64,000 nucleotides of DNA. It comes from Dyella sp. RRB7. GTDB taxonomy: Bacteria; Pseudomonadota; Gammaproteobacteria; Xanthomonadales; Rhodanobacteraceae. Made by a program: the position numbers and the translations under genes. The notes under the pieces are model-generated. The model was not told where the DNA came from. It ran no database searches and saw only the letters and a list, made by a program, of their open reading frames with translations. Of the stretch, positions 8,734 to 17,130 are shown piece after piece. Position 1 is the first letter of the stretch. Every line of letters starts with the position of its first letter. The DNA lies in contig NZ_JAKWJS010000004.1 in the NCBI RefSeq assembly GCF_022761115.1, forward strand, positions 1 through 64,000, written 5' to 3'.

Positions 8734-9165
8734 TTAGCTGCTGACGCAACTTGCGGGCAGGTATTTAGGATCTACATTCGAGACGCAGGACCATTGCCCG
8801 GAAGTATTACGGTTGAGCTGAATGTATCCGCCTGGTGGCAGAATGCTGTTCTGCAATGCACAGTTGATGTAGCCGGCGCCATCCACAGGGGTGATGGCTG
8901 AGATCGTGGAACAGCGAGACGTCTGAGATGCAAGCCCCAGGTTGTCTACGTTTGCGTAGACGGCACCGTTGGTAGTGCCCTGGTTGACTAGGGTTTCATA
9001 TGCGGTTCGTCCGGGATCGATCTCTGCCAGGGCAGCCGTCATTTGCGCGCGCACCATGTAGGTTTGATACTGCGGAATGGCGATAGCCGCGATGATGGCG
9101 ATGATGGCCACGACAATCATCAACTCGATAAGCGTAAAGCCTGCGTTGAATCGCGGGCGTGACAT
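8734..9165 (-). CDS. Type IV pilin, second major-pilin-like gene
   Basis: A 143-residue prepilin with leader MSRPRFNAG, then [16 protein letters not shown] and the conserved E5. Cysteines near the C-terminus (QWSC...LPASC) form the expected disulfide loop, and the chain ends VSS, with serine as the last residue. In group I pilins of P. aeruginosa a C-terminal serine is the O-glycosylation site (TfpO/PilO); by analogy this tail is a possible acceptor. GGGGGGAG stands before the ATG. Its own sigma-54-like promoter lies 37 bp upstream. Compared with the neighbouring pilin, the N-terminal 50 residues match closely and the rest differs, as usual for pilin alleles. Confidence 0.9.
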   Translation of the reverse strand: MSRPRFNAGFTLIELMIVVAIIAIIAAIAIPQYQTYMVRAQMTAALAEIDPGRTAYETLVNQGTTNGAVYANVDNLGLASQTSRCSTISAITPVDGAGYINCALQNSILPPGGYIQLNRNTSGQWSCVSNVDPKYLPASCVSS

Positions 9166-9201
9166 GGCAAGCTCCCCCCAAGGTATGTCGGGGACGAGCG
9201 C

Positions 9202-9217
9202 AGCAGCTTTTGTACCA
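9202..9217 (-). promoter_or_regulatory. Sigma-54 promoter for pilin gene 2
   Basis: Minus strand reads TGGTACAAAAGCTGCT, with GG and GC separated by exactly 10 bp and the TGCT of the -12 element intact. The predicted start near 9191 leaves a leader of about 26 nt before the ATG. Having a separate RpoN-type site for each pilin suggests independent control by PilR or another enhancer-binding protein. Confidence 0.7.
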
Positions 9218-9607
9218 AGACCGAAGGGTTATGTCAGGGTCGGCCTGCATCGATCAAGATGGCGCAAGAATTTGTGATACCCGTCACGGCTAGGATTGGA
9301 TTTCCGACACGCCATTGATCCATCGCTTCATCACCGAGGTTGGAGCGTTGGCAGCGCCTTCATGCCGTAGAAGGAGAAGCGCTCCCATATCTTGGTTAGA
9401 GGAACAGACGTACAGACCTTGGGGGCATGCTGACCCCGGTAGCAGAGGGGGCAACGGCTGTCGCGGTGGCGTCGATCATGGGTACTGCGGTGGGGTATAG
9501 CTGCGCCTCATCTCCCTCCCCGCCCGGGTTGGAAGGGGGTAAGAGCTTGCGCCGGGCCGCCGCGCCTCTTACCGTCAGCGCACTCGTAGCACCCAGGAAA
9601 CCCCCCG
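9218..9607. other. Divergent intergenic region, pilin 2 / S9 peptidase
   Basis: Holds whatever enhancer sites serve the pilin 2 promoter and the promoter of the peptidase gene. An 8-bp inverted repeat (GGTAAGAG/CTCTTACC) lies near 9537-9574. No further gene, RNA or mobile sequence is recognised; short ORFs here look random. Confidence 0.4.
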
Positions 9608-11710
9608 ATGAAACCCTTGTTTGTCGCGCTGGCGCTCGCGCTGGCCGGAACCTCTGCGGTAGCGGCCGAGGTCGAGAACCACGGCCCGCATCCGTTCAGT
9701 ATCCGTGATCTGGTGATGATGGACCGCGTCGGCGACCCGCAGCTGTCGCCCGATGGCCGTTACGCGCTTTATACCGTGCGCGTCACCGACTACGCGGCCA
9801 ACAAGGGCGTCACCTCGATCTACCTGTTGGATCTCGACAAGGGCGGCGATCCGGTCAGGCTGGTCGACAAGGCCTCCGGCCCGCGCTGGGCGCCGGATGG
9901 CAGCGCCTTCTACTACGTGGCGCCGAAAGATGGTGTCGCGCAGCTGTGGCGTCGTCCGCTGGGTACATCCGGCAAGGTTGTGGACCCGCAGGCCGCGCAG
10001 GCCGTACCGGTGACGAATGCCCCGATCGACGTCGATGGCTACAAGCTTTCGCCGGATGGCAAGAAGGCGTTGTTGACGTTTGGCGTCTTCACCGACTGCG
10101 CCGACCTGGCCTGCACTAAGGAACGCCTGGATGGCCGTGCGGCGGACAAGGCTTCCGGCACCGTCTACGACAAGCTGTTCGTGCGTCATTGGGACACATG
10201 GTCTGACGGTCGCCGCGCGCAGCTCTTTATCGCCGATCTGGACCATGCCGCCGAGCAGCCGGTGCTGCTGACCCGCGGCATCGACGGCGACGTGCCGAGC
10301 AAGCCGTTCGGAGACGATGGCGAATTCAGCTTCTCGCCCGATGGCAAGACGGTTTATTTCGACGTGCGCATCGCCGGCAAGGCCGAGCCGTGGTCGACCA
10401 ACTTCGACGTCTACAGCGTGCCCGCCGATGGTTCCGCCGCACCGCGCAACCTCACGGCAGCCAACCTGGCGTGGGATGCCTTTCCGGTGGCCTCGCCCGA
10501 TGGCAAGACGCTGTACTACCTGGCCATGAAGACGCCGGTGTCCGAGGCGGATCGCTTCGGCATCATGGCGTTGGACCTGGCCACCGGCCAGAAGCGCGAA
10601 GTGGCGCCAAACTGGGATCGCTCCGCCGGCAGCCTGCAGGTTTCCGATGATGGCAAGACGCTTTACGCCACGGCGGACGATAACGGCCAGCATCCGCTGT
10701 TCGCCATCGATGTGGCCACCGGCAAGGTCAGCACGGTGGTGACCGACGGCACCGTCGGCGGCTATGCGCTGGGCAAGTCACACCTGCTGGTTCAGCGCGA
10801 TGACCTCAAGCGTTCGGCCGACCTCTACGTTGCCGACCTGCGCGGCAAGGGCCTCAAGCAGGTTACCCACTACAACGCCAATCGCCTGAAGAATGCGCAG
10901 ATGGGCGACCCGGAGTTCTTCACCTTCAAGGGCTGGAACAACGAGACGGTGCAGGGCTATGTGGTGAAGCCGGTTGGCTACAAGTCCGGCAAGAAATACC
11001 CGGTGGCCTTCATCATCCATGGCGGTCCGCAGGGCGCGATGGAAAACGGCTGGAGCTATCGCTGGAACCCGCAGACCTATGCGGGCCAGGGCTTCGCCGT
11101 GGTCACCATCAACTTCCACGGTTCCACCGGTTACGGCCAGGCCTTCACCGATTCCATTTCGGGTGATTGGGGCGGCAAGCCGCTGGAAGATCTCAAGGCT
11201 GGTTGGAAAGCCGCGCTGGCCAAGTACAGCTTCCTCGATGGTGACCGTGCCTGCGCACTCGGCGCCAGCTACGGCGGCTACATGATTTACTGGATCGCCG
11301 GCGTGTGGAATGAGCCGTGGAAGTGCCTGGTCGATCATGACGGCGTGTTCGATGCACGCGCCATGTACTACGACACCGAAGAGCTATGGTTCGAGGAGCG
11401 CGAGAACGGCGGCACGCCATTCGAGCACCCGGAGAACTACGAGAAGTTCAACCCTGTCAACCATGTCAAGGATTGGCGTGTGCCGATGCTGGTGATCCAC
11501 TCGGCGCAGGATTTCCGTATTCCCGATACGCAGGGCCTGGGCGCATTCACCGCACTGCAGCGTCGCGGTATTCCCAGTCAACTGCTGCATTTTCCGGATG
11601 AAAACCACTGGGTGCTGAAGCCGCAGAACAGCGTGCAGTGGCATGAGACGGTGAATGCGTGGTTGAAGCAGTGGACTTCAGCGGATGCATCGGCAACGAA
11701 ATTGAACTAA
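9608..11710 (+). CDS. S9 family prolyl oligopeptidase / dipeptidyl-aminopeptidase-like
   Basis: A 700-residue exported serine peptidase. A cleavable signal peptide (MKPLFVALALALAGTSAVAA) is followed by a WD40-like beta-propeller (repeated LSPDG and SPDGK blades, residues 30-430) and a C-terminal alpha/beta-hydrolase domain. The triad is visible: S554 in GASYGGY, D635 in SAQDFRIPD and H667 in DENHWV. Such enzymes trim short peptides in the periplasm; acyl-aminoacyl or X-Pro preference cannot be read from sequence. It is the only plus-strand gene in the pilin region and has higher GC than the flanking membrane-protein genes, so it may predate or be independent of them. AGGAAA precedes the ATG and a terminator follows. 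Confidence 0.9.
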   Translation: MKPLFVALALALAGTSAVAAEVENHGPHPFSIRDLVMMDRVGDPQLSPDGRYALYTVRVTDYAANKGVTSIYLLDLDKGGDPVRLVDKASGPRWAPDGSAFYYVAPKDGVAQLWRRPLGTSGKVVDPQAAQAVPVTNAPIDVDGYKLSPDGKKALLTFGVFTDCADLACTKERLDGRAADKASGTVYDKLFVRHWDTWSDGRRAQLFIADLDHAAEQPVLLTRGIDGDVPSKPFGDDGEFSFSPDGKTVYFDVRIAGKAEPWSTNFDVYSVPADGSAAPRNLTAANLAWDAFPVASPDGKTLYYLAMKTPVSEADRFGIMALDLATGQKREVAPNWDRSAGSLQVSDDGKTLYATADDNGQHPLFAIDVATGKVSTVVTDGTVGGYALGKSHLLVQRDDLKRSADLYVADLRGKGLKQVTHYNANRLKNAQMGDPEFFTFKGWNNETVQGYVVKPVGYKSGKKYPVAFIIHGGPQGAMENGWSYRWNPQTYAGQGFAVVTINFHGSTGYGQAFTDSISGDWGGKPLEDLKAGWKAALAKYSFLDGDRACALGASYGGYMIYWIAGVWNEPWKCLVDHDGVFDARAMYYDTEELWFEERENGGTPFEHPENYEKFNPVNHVKDWRVPMLVIHSAQDFRIPDTQGLGAFTALQRRGIPSQLLHFPDENHWVLKPQNSVQWHETVNAWLKQWTSADASATKLN

Positions 11711-11731
11711 TAGTGATAGGTCTCGACAGAA

Positions 11732-11764
11732 AAACAAAGGCGGCCCTGGAGGTCGCCTTTGTTT
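11732..11764 (+). terminator. Terminator after S9 peptidase gene (bidirectional)
   Basis: Arms AAACAAAGGCG and CGCCTTTGTTT form a stem with A-rich and T-rich flanks on both sides. It can therefore end transcription of the peptidase gene and also of the convergent GT-C-like gene whose stop lies just beyond it. Confidence 0.8.
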
Positions 11765-11791
11765 GCTGATGATTGAAATGGCTGAGGCACG

Positions 11792-13501
11792 TTAGTTTGA
11801 GAGGGTTGAATTACTCTGGGATGGTTGGCTGCGTTTGAGCGACATTACTTCCTCCAGAGTGCTTTCCGTCAAGGGGTCTGCCGGTGTGAGTGAGCTTGCC
11901 GCGCGTAACACATTCTCGGCGTCGTCCAATTTCCCTTGGAGGATGAGCATCTGTCCTGTCGTAACGTAATACGTGCTTAGCATCCCCTTGTCCATTAAGA
12001 GAAGAGGGGAACGTCTTGCTCGTTCCAGTGCTATTTCCGCTCGCGTCGAATCCTTATCGTTGACTGCTAGTTTGGCGATCATCAGCATGCAATTGGCGCA
12101 AGGCGCTGGGTCGGCCAGCAGCTGACTTCCCAGTTCGCGGGCGTGGCTGTAGTCCTTATTTTTGATGTACGTATGCAGCAGATTGTCCTTGGCTTGCGAG
12201 GCTTGAGGGTTAACTGCCAGCGCCCAGCGCCAAAGGTTTGTGTCATTTGACCACATCGGCAGGATGATGCGAATGTCGACAATGGCAAATGCAAGCCACA
12301 GGAAGATGCCCGCCGCAAATAGAGTAACAGTCGGCCTTCGTGGCAGCCTCTTGATGGAAAAAGTCCGCGGCCAGCACACAAGAGGCAGTAGGCTGCAAAC
12401 GACAGCCAAAGCGGTTGTTGCATAGCGTTCGTGATAGAGGCTTCGTTCAAAGCTAAGCGGGATCACATGCAAAACAGGTAGAAGTGCCGCAGTTGCCGCT
12501 AAGATGATGCATGCTGTCGATGATGCTCGCTTGATGGCTAAATATAAGCTAGGCAAGAAGATGCCGAGGGCCAAAATGTCGGTAAGAATCGACTGGACTG
12601 AGATGAACGTAAATGGTTGGACATCTAGGGGATGGATCGGACTCATCCCATAGATGGGCCAAACCATTGTCCTTAGATAGCGCACGTAAACAAAACAGGC
12701 TTCCTGCAGGTGCGCAATGAAGGAAGCGGCGGGTGTGTCGCTATTGAAGGGATTTTTGATGCCTCCAAGTGCCCAGTGGCGAAAACAGAGGTAGATAATT
12801 CCCGCCAGGAACATACCTGCATACGCAATCCAGTTTCGGTGGAGAAGTGATCGGAAAGACGCTGGCATGCTTTCGTTCGATTTCCGTGCAAACAAAACCC
12901 AGTCGGTAATGACGACCAATAGAGGGAGAGAAACGGCGGACTCTTTGGAGCAAGCGGCCAGGAAAAAGATTGCTGTAAGTGTCGTTGCGCGAATCAAGTC
13001 ACGCCTGATTGATACATTCGCAACTAGGCCAAGCAAAACCAGCATCGTTGTGACAAGGTCAAACTGGCAGCCGATCCAAGCTACCGGCTCGATTAGCGCG
13101 GGATGCAAGCCGAAGAGGGTCATGCAGCCGGCCATCGTCCACATCAATCGATTGCCGTTGCCCTCCATCATTTTGCCGCAACGCCACGACAACGTCCCGA
13201 CCAGAAGTGTATTGATTAGGTGTAATCCAAGCGATACCGCATGCATCGGTCCTGGTGCGCTATTAAAAAGTCGAACCTGCAGGGTCAAGAAGGCAACGAC
13301 CAGTGGTCGGAAATAGAGTTCCCAGGAGTTGAAGTCGCGGAAGATATAGTGCTTCCATTGGTCTCCCTGGGTGAGCCACGGTGTGTCGTGAAAGCTCGGC
13401 CAGTCATCCCATACAAAGTCGGCGTGGACGACAGGCCAATATATAAAAGCGGTTACTACGAGAATTATGGCGGCGATGCCGTATCTTAGCCTGTTGTGCA
13501 T
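11792..13501 (-). CDS. GT-C-like membrane protein, TMTC-type (paralogue 3)
   Basis: A 569-residue polytopic protein with DFVWDDWPSF (D32-D33) after helix 1, EPVAWIGCQFD, KESAVSLPL and ERSLYHERYATTAL. All are landmarks of GT-C O-mannosyltransferase-like (TMTC/DUF1736-like) proteins. A short helical tail from about residue 430 carries weak TPR-like units. It is more distant from the other two GT-C-like proteins here than they are from each other. GGGGAG precedes the ATG. An IS5-family element inserted 105 bp upstream may have cut it off from its native promoter. Codon use and AT content (many ATT, AAA, TTG codons) differ sharply from the neighbouring peptidase, which suggests acquisition by transfer. 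Confidence 0.7.
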   Translation of the reverse strand: MHNRLRYGIAAIILVVTAFIYWPVVHADFVWDDWPSFHDTPWLTQGDQWKHYIFRDFNSWELYFRPLVVAFLTLQVRLFNSAPGPMHAVSLGLHLINTLLVGTLSWRCGKMMEGNGNRLMWTMAGCMTLFGLHPALIEPVAWIGCQFDLVTTMLVLLGLVANVSIRRDLIRATTLTAIFFLAACSKESAVSLPLLVVITDWVLFARKSNESMPASFRSLLHRNWIAYAGMFLAGIIYLCFRHWALGGIKNPFNSDTPAASFIAHLQEACFVYVRYLRTMVWPIYGMSPIHPLDVQPFTFISVQSILTDILALGIFLPSLYLAIKRASSTACIILAATAALLPVLHVIPLSFERSLYHERYATTALAVVCSLLPLVCWPRTFSIKRLPRRPTVTLFAAGIFLWLAFAIVDIRIILPMWSNDTNLWRWALAVNPQASQAKDNLLHTYIKNKDYSHARELGSQLLADPAPCANCMLMIAKLAVNDKDSTRAEIALERARRSPLLLMDKGMLSTYYVTTGQMLILQGKLDDAENVLRAASSLTPADPLTESTLEEVMSLKRSQPSQSNSTLSN

Positions 13502-13602
13502 CTTCTCCCCGGAGGCTTTATTTGATTGTGATAAAAATGCGGCGATCCAGCCTGTATCCGACTGGCTCAGATATGTACATGTGCAGAAATGGTTCTCCTA
13601 CC

Positions 13603-13606
13603 TTAG
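13603..13606. repeat. Target-site duplication TTAG (partner 14760-14763)
   Basis: TTAG stands directly outside both ends of the IS5-family element, matching the YTAR target preference and 4-bp duplication of the IS5 group. An intact duplication means the element arrived by simple transposition without later rearrangement. Confidence 0.9.
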
Positions 13607-14759
13607 GGATGCTCTGAACTAATCACATTCGACGCATCACCCTGCCTGCATGAGCATACGTCGAGATCAAAATGGCTGCGCCATAGGGCGGATGGGTGCG
13701 TGCCCTCACTAGGGCCGTGGCCTTCATGTCAACTCCAGCAGTCGGCGCCGCGCCATCCACACGTTCGACAACGCAAACAGCATCAACACCTGCCCTGTGT
13801 TTTTTGCCAATCCCCGATAGCGCACCTTCGTATAGCCGAACTGTCGCTTGATCACTCGGAACGGGTGCTCCACCTTCGCCCGCACCGCGGCCTTAAGGTA
13901 TTCCACGTAGCGCGTGGCGTCTTTCAGCTTGCCATTCGGAAGGGCCTTGAGCTCGCCCGGCCTGCTGGCGATGTGCCAAGTCAGCCGGCGCCCGGCTAGC
14001 CCTTCACGCTTGTCCGCACCGGTATAGCCGGCATCACCCCACACGCTCTTTTCCTTGCCGTGCAGCAGGCACTCGGTTTGCGTCACGTCCGCCGCATGGG
14101 CTGGCGTGGTCGTGACGGTGTGTACCAGGCCCGATTCCACGTCCACGCCAATGTGTGCCTTCATGCCGAAGAAATACGGGTTTCCCTTCTTCGTCTGGTG
14201 CATCTGCGGATCGCGCTTCCCGTCCTTGTTCTTGGTCGAGGACGGCGCATGGATGATGGTGGCATCCACAAGGGTGCCCTGGCGCAGCAGCAAGCCTTGC
14301 TTGCCAAGATGGGCGTTAACCGCCTCCAGCAGTTTGCCGGCCAGCTCATGGGTCTCCAGCAACCGGCGGAACTTCAGGATCGTCGTCTCGTCCGGTAACG
14401 CGTCATCGGCCAAGTCCAGCCGCGCAAAGCGACGCATCGACTCGATCTCGTAGAGCGCATCCTCCATGCCTGGATCGCTCAAGGCGTACCACTGCTGCAT
14501 GAAGTGGATGCGCAGCACGGTGCCCAGCGGCATCGGCGGCCGCCCGCGACGGCCTGCCTTGGGGTAGTGCGGTTCGATGATCGCTTCGAGTACCGACCAC
14601 GGCATCACTTGCTCCATCTCCGCCAGGAACACCTCGCGACGCGTGCGCTTCTTTTTGGCATCGAAGGTTAACGAGGCGAACGTGGTTTGCTTCATGGGGG
14701 CACGCGGTTCGATGGGATGACGCTGGGATGCATCATGTGGGGAATAAATCAGAGCATCC
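13607..14759 (-). mobile_element. IS5-family insertion sequence, complete (1153 bp)
   Basis: Both ends read GGATGCTCTGA inward (13607 on the plus strand, 14759 on the minus strand), and similarity extends with mismatches to about 20 bp (AACTAATCAC against TTTATTCCC-like). One intact transposase gene lies inside. The flanking TTAG duplication fixes the boundaries. The element separates corA from the third GT-C-like gene. Confidence 0.92.
13724..14695 (-). CDS. IS5-family transposase
   Basis: A 323-residue DDE transposase starting MKQTTFASLTFD. Visible parts are the DUF772-type N-terminal domain (RRGRPPMPLGTVLRIHFMQQW), the first catalytic D in TLVDATIIHAPSS, the second in VWGDAGYTG, and the E-containing segment VEHPFRVIKRQFGYTKVRYRG. 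All three regions are uninterrupted, so the protein is probably active. The longer frame to 14917 crosses the end of the element and is not the real start. Similar copies are widespread in Xanthomonadales genomes. Confidence 0.92.
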   Translation of the reverse strand: MKQTTFASLTFDAKKKRTRREVFLAEMEQVMPWSVLEAIIEPHYPKAGRRGRPPMPLGTVLRIHFMQQWYALSDPGMEDALYEIESMRRFARLDLADDALPDETTILKFRRLLETHELAGKLLEAVNAHLGKQGLLLRQGTLVDATIIHAPSSTKNKDGKRDPQMHQTKKGNPYFFGMKAHIGVDVESGLVHTVTTTPAHAADVTQTECLLHGKEKSVWGDAGYTGADKREGLAGRRLTWHIASRPGELKALPNGKLKDATRYVEYLKAAVRAKVEHPFRVIKRQFGYTKVRYRGLAKNTGQVLMLFALSNVWMARRRLLELT

Positions 14760-14787
14760 TTAGGAGATACTAGGGGATTCTCGATAC

Positions 14788-15804
14788 TCAGAACCAACGA
14801 GATCGCTTGAGTGCTATGTAAATTGTTACCACCACCCCTATAACCAGTACGATTACTGCCGGATAGGCCCAAGGCTTGCTCAGCTCGGGCATATGCGTGA
14901 AGTTCATCCCGTACCAACTGGTGAGCAGCGTTGGGGCCGCAAGCATAGCGGCCCAGCCGGCGAGTTTTTTCATCACTTCATTCTGGCCAAACGTCACCAG
15001 CGAAAGATTCACGTTGATGGCGGCGGCGAGCATCTCGCGCATGGCGCTGATGGATTCGTTGACGCGAAACACATGGTCGTACACGTCGCGGAAATACGCG
15101 CGCAGTTCATCCGGAATCAGTTGCGGATGCAGGCGCACCAGCTGGCTGATGATGTCCTGCATGGGGGCTACGGCCAGCCGTAGCGTCATCAGATCTCGCT
15201 GCATGTCGTAGAGCCGCCGGATCGTGCTGCGCTTGAACGTGTCCGAGAAAATGTCCTGTTCAAGCTCCTGCAGTTCCTCGCGGAAATCGCGCACGATCGG
15301 TAGCAGGTTGTCCACGATGAAGTCGAGCACGCCATAGAGGCCATAGCTCGGTCCCAGCGAAAGCAGCTCGGGGCTGTGTTCGCAGTTGCGGCGGGCAGGG
15401 GCGTAGGAGAGCGAGGCGCCGTGCCGCACGGTAACCAGGTAACGCGCGCCCAGAAAAATGTGCGTTTCACCGAAGGCGATATGCCCGCTGATCAGCTGGG
15501 CAGTCTGCACCACCACGAACAGCGAATCGCCGTAGGTCTCGATCTTGGTGCGCTGGTGCGCATGCTGGGCGTCTTCGATGGCCAGGTCATGCAGGTCAAA
15601 TTCTTCCTGCAGCTTGCTGAGCAGGGGTTCATCGGGCTCATGCAGTCCCACCCAGACGAAAGTGTCCGGCTGCTTGAGCACCTCGCTGATGTCATCCAGG
15701 CTGATATCGCCGATGCGCTGGCCATCGAAGCGATAGGCCACGCAATTGATCACCATGGATTGGGGTGCGGAGGGATCGGTAGCTGGCGGCGCGGTCAGAT
15801 TCAT
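14788..15804 (-). CDS. corA: Magnesium/cobalt transporter CorA
   Basis: A 338-residue CorA-type channel: a cytoplasmic funnel domain, a long helix, and two C-terminal membrane helices. The signature YGMNFTHMPEL (GMN selectivity motif) lies between the helices, and the chain ends with basic residues (KRSRWF). It carries Mg2+ (and Co2+/Ni2+) inward as a pentamer. The ATG at MNLTAPP was chosen over a longer frame that overlaps the next gene and has low-complexity, non-family sequence. It follows an Lnb-type gene and ybeX/corC on the same strand. The IS5-family element inserted 29 bp after its stop codon. Confidence 0.93.
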   Translation of the reverse strand: MNLTAPPATDPSAPQSMVINCVAYRFDGQRIGDISLDDISEVLKQPDTFVWVGLHEPDEPLLSKLQEEFDLHDLAIEDAQHAHQRTKIETYGDSLFVVVQTAQLISGHIAFGETHIFLGARYLVTVRHGASLSYAPARRNCEHSPELLSLGPSYGLYGVLDFIVDNLLPIVRDFREELQELEQDIFSDTFKRSTIRRLYDMQRDLMTLRLAVAPMQDIISQLVRLHPQLIPDELRAYFRDVYDHVFRVNESISAMREMLAAAINVNLSLVTFGQNEVMKKLAGWAAMLAAPTLLTSWYGMNFTHMPELSKPWAYPAVIVLVIGVVVTIYIALKRSRWF

Positions 15805-15850
15805 GGGCAAATGATGCGCTGCTGCATGAGACAGGGCAACGACAGCAGGC

Positions 15851-17104
15851 TCAGCGGGTGATGGCCCGCGGCGCTTGCTTCTGGCGCAGGCACCAAGCCA
15901 ACACCAGCCAGCACGGCAACGCGAACAACAACCATGGCTGATTCTGCTGCACGACACCGGGGAGCAGGTGCAATGCCAGGGCTGCCAGCACGGCCAGCAA
16001 CTGCACCACGATCAAGCCGTCGACCAGCCGTGAGGGCATGGCGCCGCGGCGCGAGCGCCACAGGGCCGTCACCAGCAGGAAGGCGAGCGGATTGAACAGC
16101 AGCAGGTTGGCATTGGCCCAGGCCGAGTGATGGGTGGTGAGGGTCCACAGCACCAACAGCGCGATGCCGACGAAGCCGGCCAACACCAAGTAGAGCGAGC
16201 CGAGCAAGGCGTAGACGGTTGGTGCGTAGCGGCGGGCGATCAGCAGTAGTGCGGCGAAGGCGAGGCCGGCAAGCGCCAGCGGCAGGCGCAGGTCGGGTGC
16301 TTGGGCGGGCGGGGGGGCGAGCTGGTTCGGCGATAGCAGCTGTTCGTCCTGCACCAGCGGGTGTTGTCCGCCCTGGCCATCGACAACCTTCACCTGGCGC
16401 ATATCAACCTGCAGCACCATCGGCAGGAAGCTTTCCTGCCATGCATTCAATGGCTGGTCGGCGTAGGGGCCAAGGCCGAGGTCGAGGATGAGCATCAGCC
16501 ACGCTTGCTCGCTCATCAGCCGGGCGGTCTGCTGGCGGTAGGTCATGCCGGCGGGGCGCGCTTCGAGTTGTTGCTTGATGATGCCGCCAAGCGCCTTGTC
16601 CAGCGCGTCGCGTACGCGGGTGGCGCAGTTGTTGGCGTAGTAGTCGTAGGGATAGCGCACGTTTTCCGGGCGCAGGTTCCATAGCAGGTAGTCGCGCAGG
16701 TCCGCCGCCTGGGCCGGGGTGAAGGCCAGGTGCTGGCGCGTCACCGAGCGGCCGACCTGCACGTAGTACTGCTGGTCGACGTCGCTTGGCGCGGCGTCCA
16801 TCAGGTAGTGCATGCGGCCGGCGGCGAAATGGAGCAGGAAACCCTTTTCGTCAAAGTCGAACACACCGTAGTTGAAGGTGACAGCCTCACCGCTGACGGT
16901 GTCGCGCAGTTCGATGGCGTCGTGGCCGAAGCGTTCCCAGTAAGTGTCGCCCGGGCCGTAAGTGATCAGCGATACCTGCAGGTTGCTGCCCGGGGCATCG
17001 GCCACGCCGGCTTGCGCACGCGGCGCCCAGCCGAGCACGCAAGCCAGCATCAGCAACGCAAAGCCCGACAGGACGCGCCGAAGAGTGTTGGTGGTGGCCT
17101 TCAT
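15851..17104 (-). CDS. Lnb-type (DUF4105) membrane protein, putative lipoprotein N-acyltransferase
   Basis: A 417-residue protein with signal peptide (MKATTNTLRRVLSGFALL), a periplasmic domain of about 230 residues of the Lnb_N/DUF4105 family, and about five C-terminal membrane helices. A papain-like His/Cys pair is recognisable: YWERFGHDAIEL (His) and YYANNCATRVRDAL (Cys). The C-terminal part has the family's TTHHSAWANANLLLFNPL loop. Lnb proteins of Bacteroidota acylate the N-terminus of lipoproteins; whether this proteobacterial relative does so is inference. The order miaB-ybeZ-ybeY-ybeX followed by this gene mirrors E. coli, where lnt stands here. The start at 17104 has AGGAC upstream; 17128 is an alternative. 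Confidence 0.72.
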   Translation of the reverse strand: MKATTNTLRRVLSGFALLMLACVLGWAPRAQAGVADAPGSNLQVSLITYGPGDTYWERFGHDAIELRDTVSGEAVTFNYGVFDFDEKGFLLHFAAGRMHYLMDAAPSDVDQQYYVQVGRSVTRQHLAFTPAQAADLRDYLLWNLRPENVRYPYDYYANNCATRVRDALDKALGGIIKQQLEARPAGMTYRQQTARLMSEQAWLMLILDLGLGPYADQPLNAWQESFLPMVLQVDMRQVKVVDGQGGQHPLVQDEQLLSPNQLAPPPAQAPDLRLPLALAGLAFAALLLIARRYAPTVYALLGSLYLVLAGFVGIALLVLWTLTTHHSAWANANLLLFNPLAFLLVTALWRSRRGAMPSRLVDGLIVVQLLAVLAALALHLLPGVVQQNQPWLLFALPCWLVLAWCLRQKQAPRAITR

Positions 17105-17130
17105 CGGCGTCCTGCCCGGTTGCGGCACGA

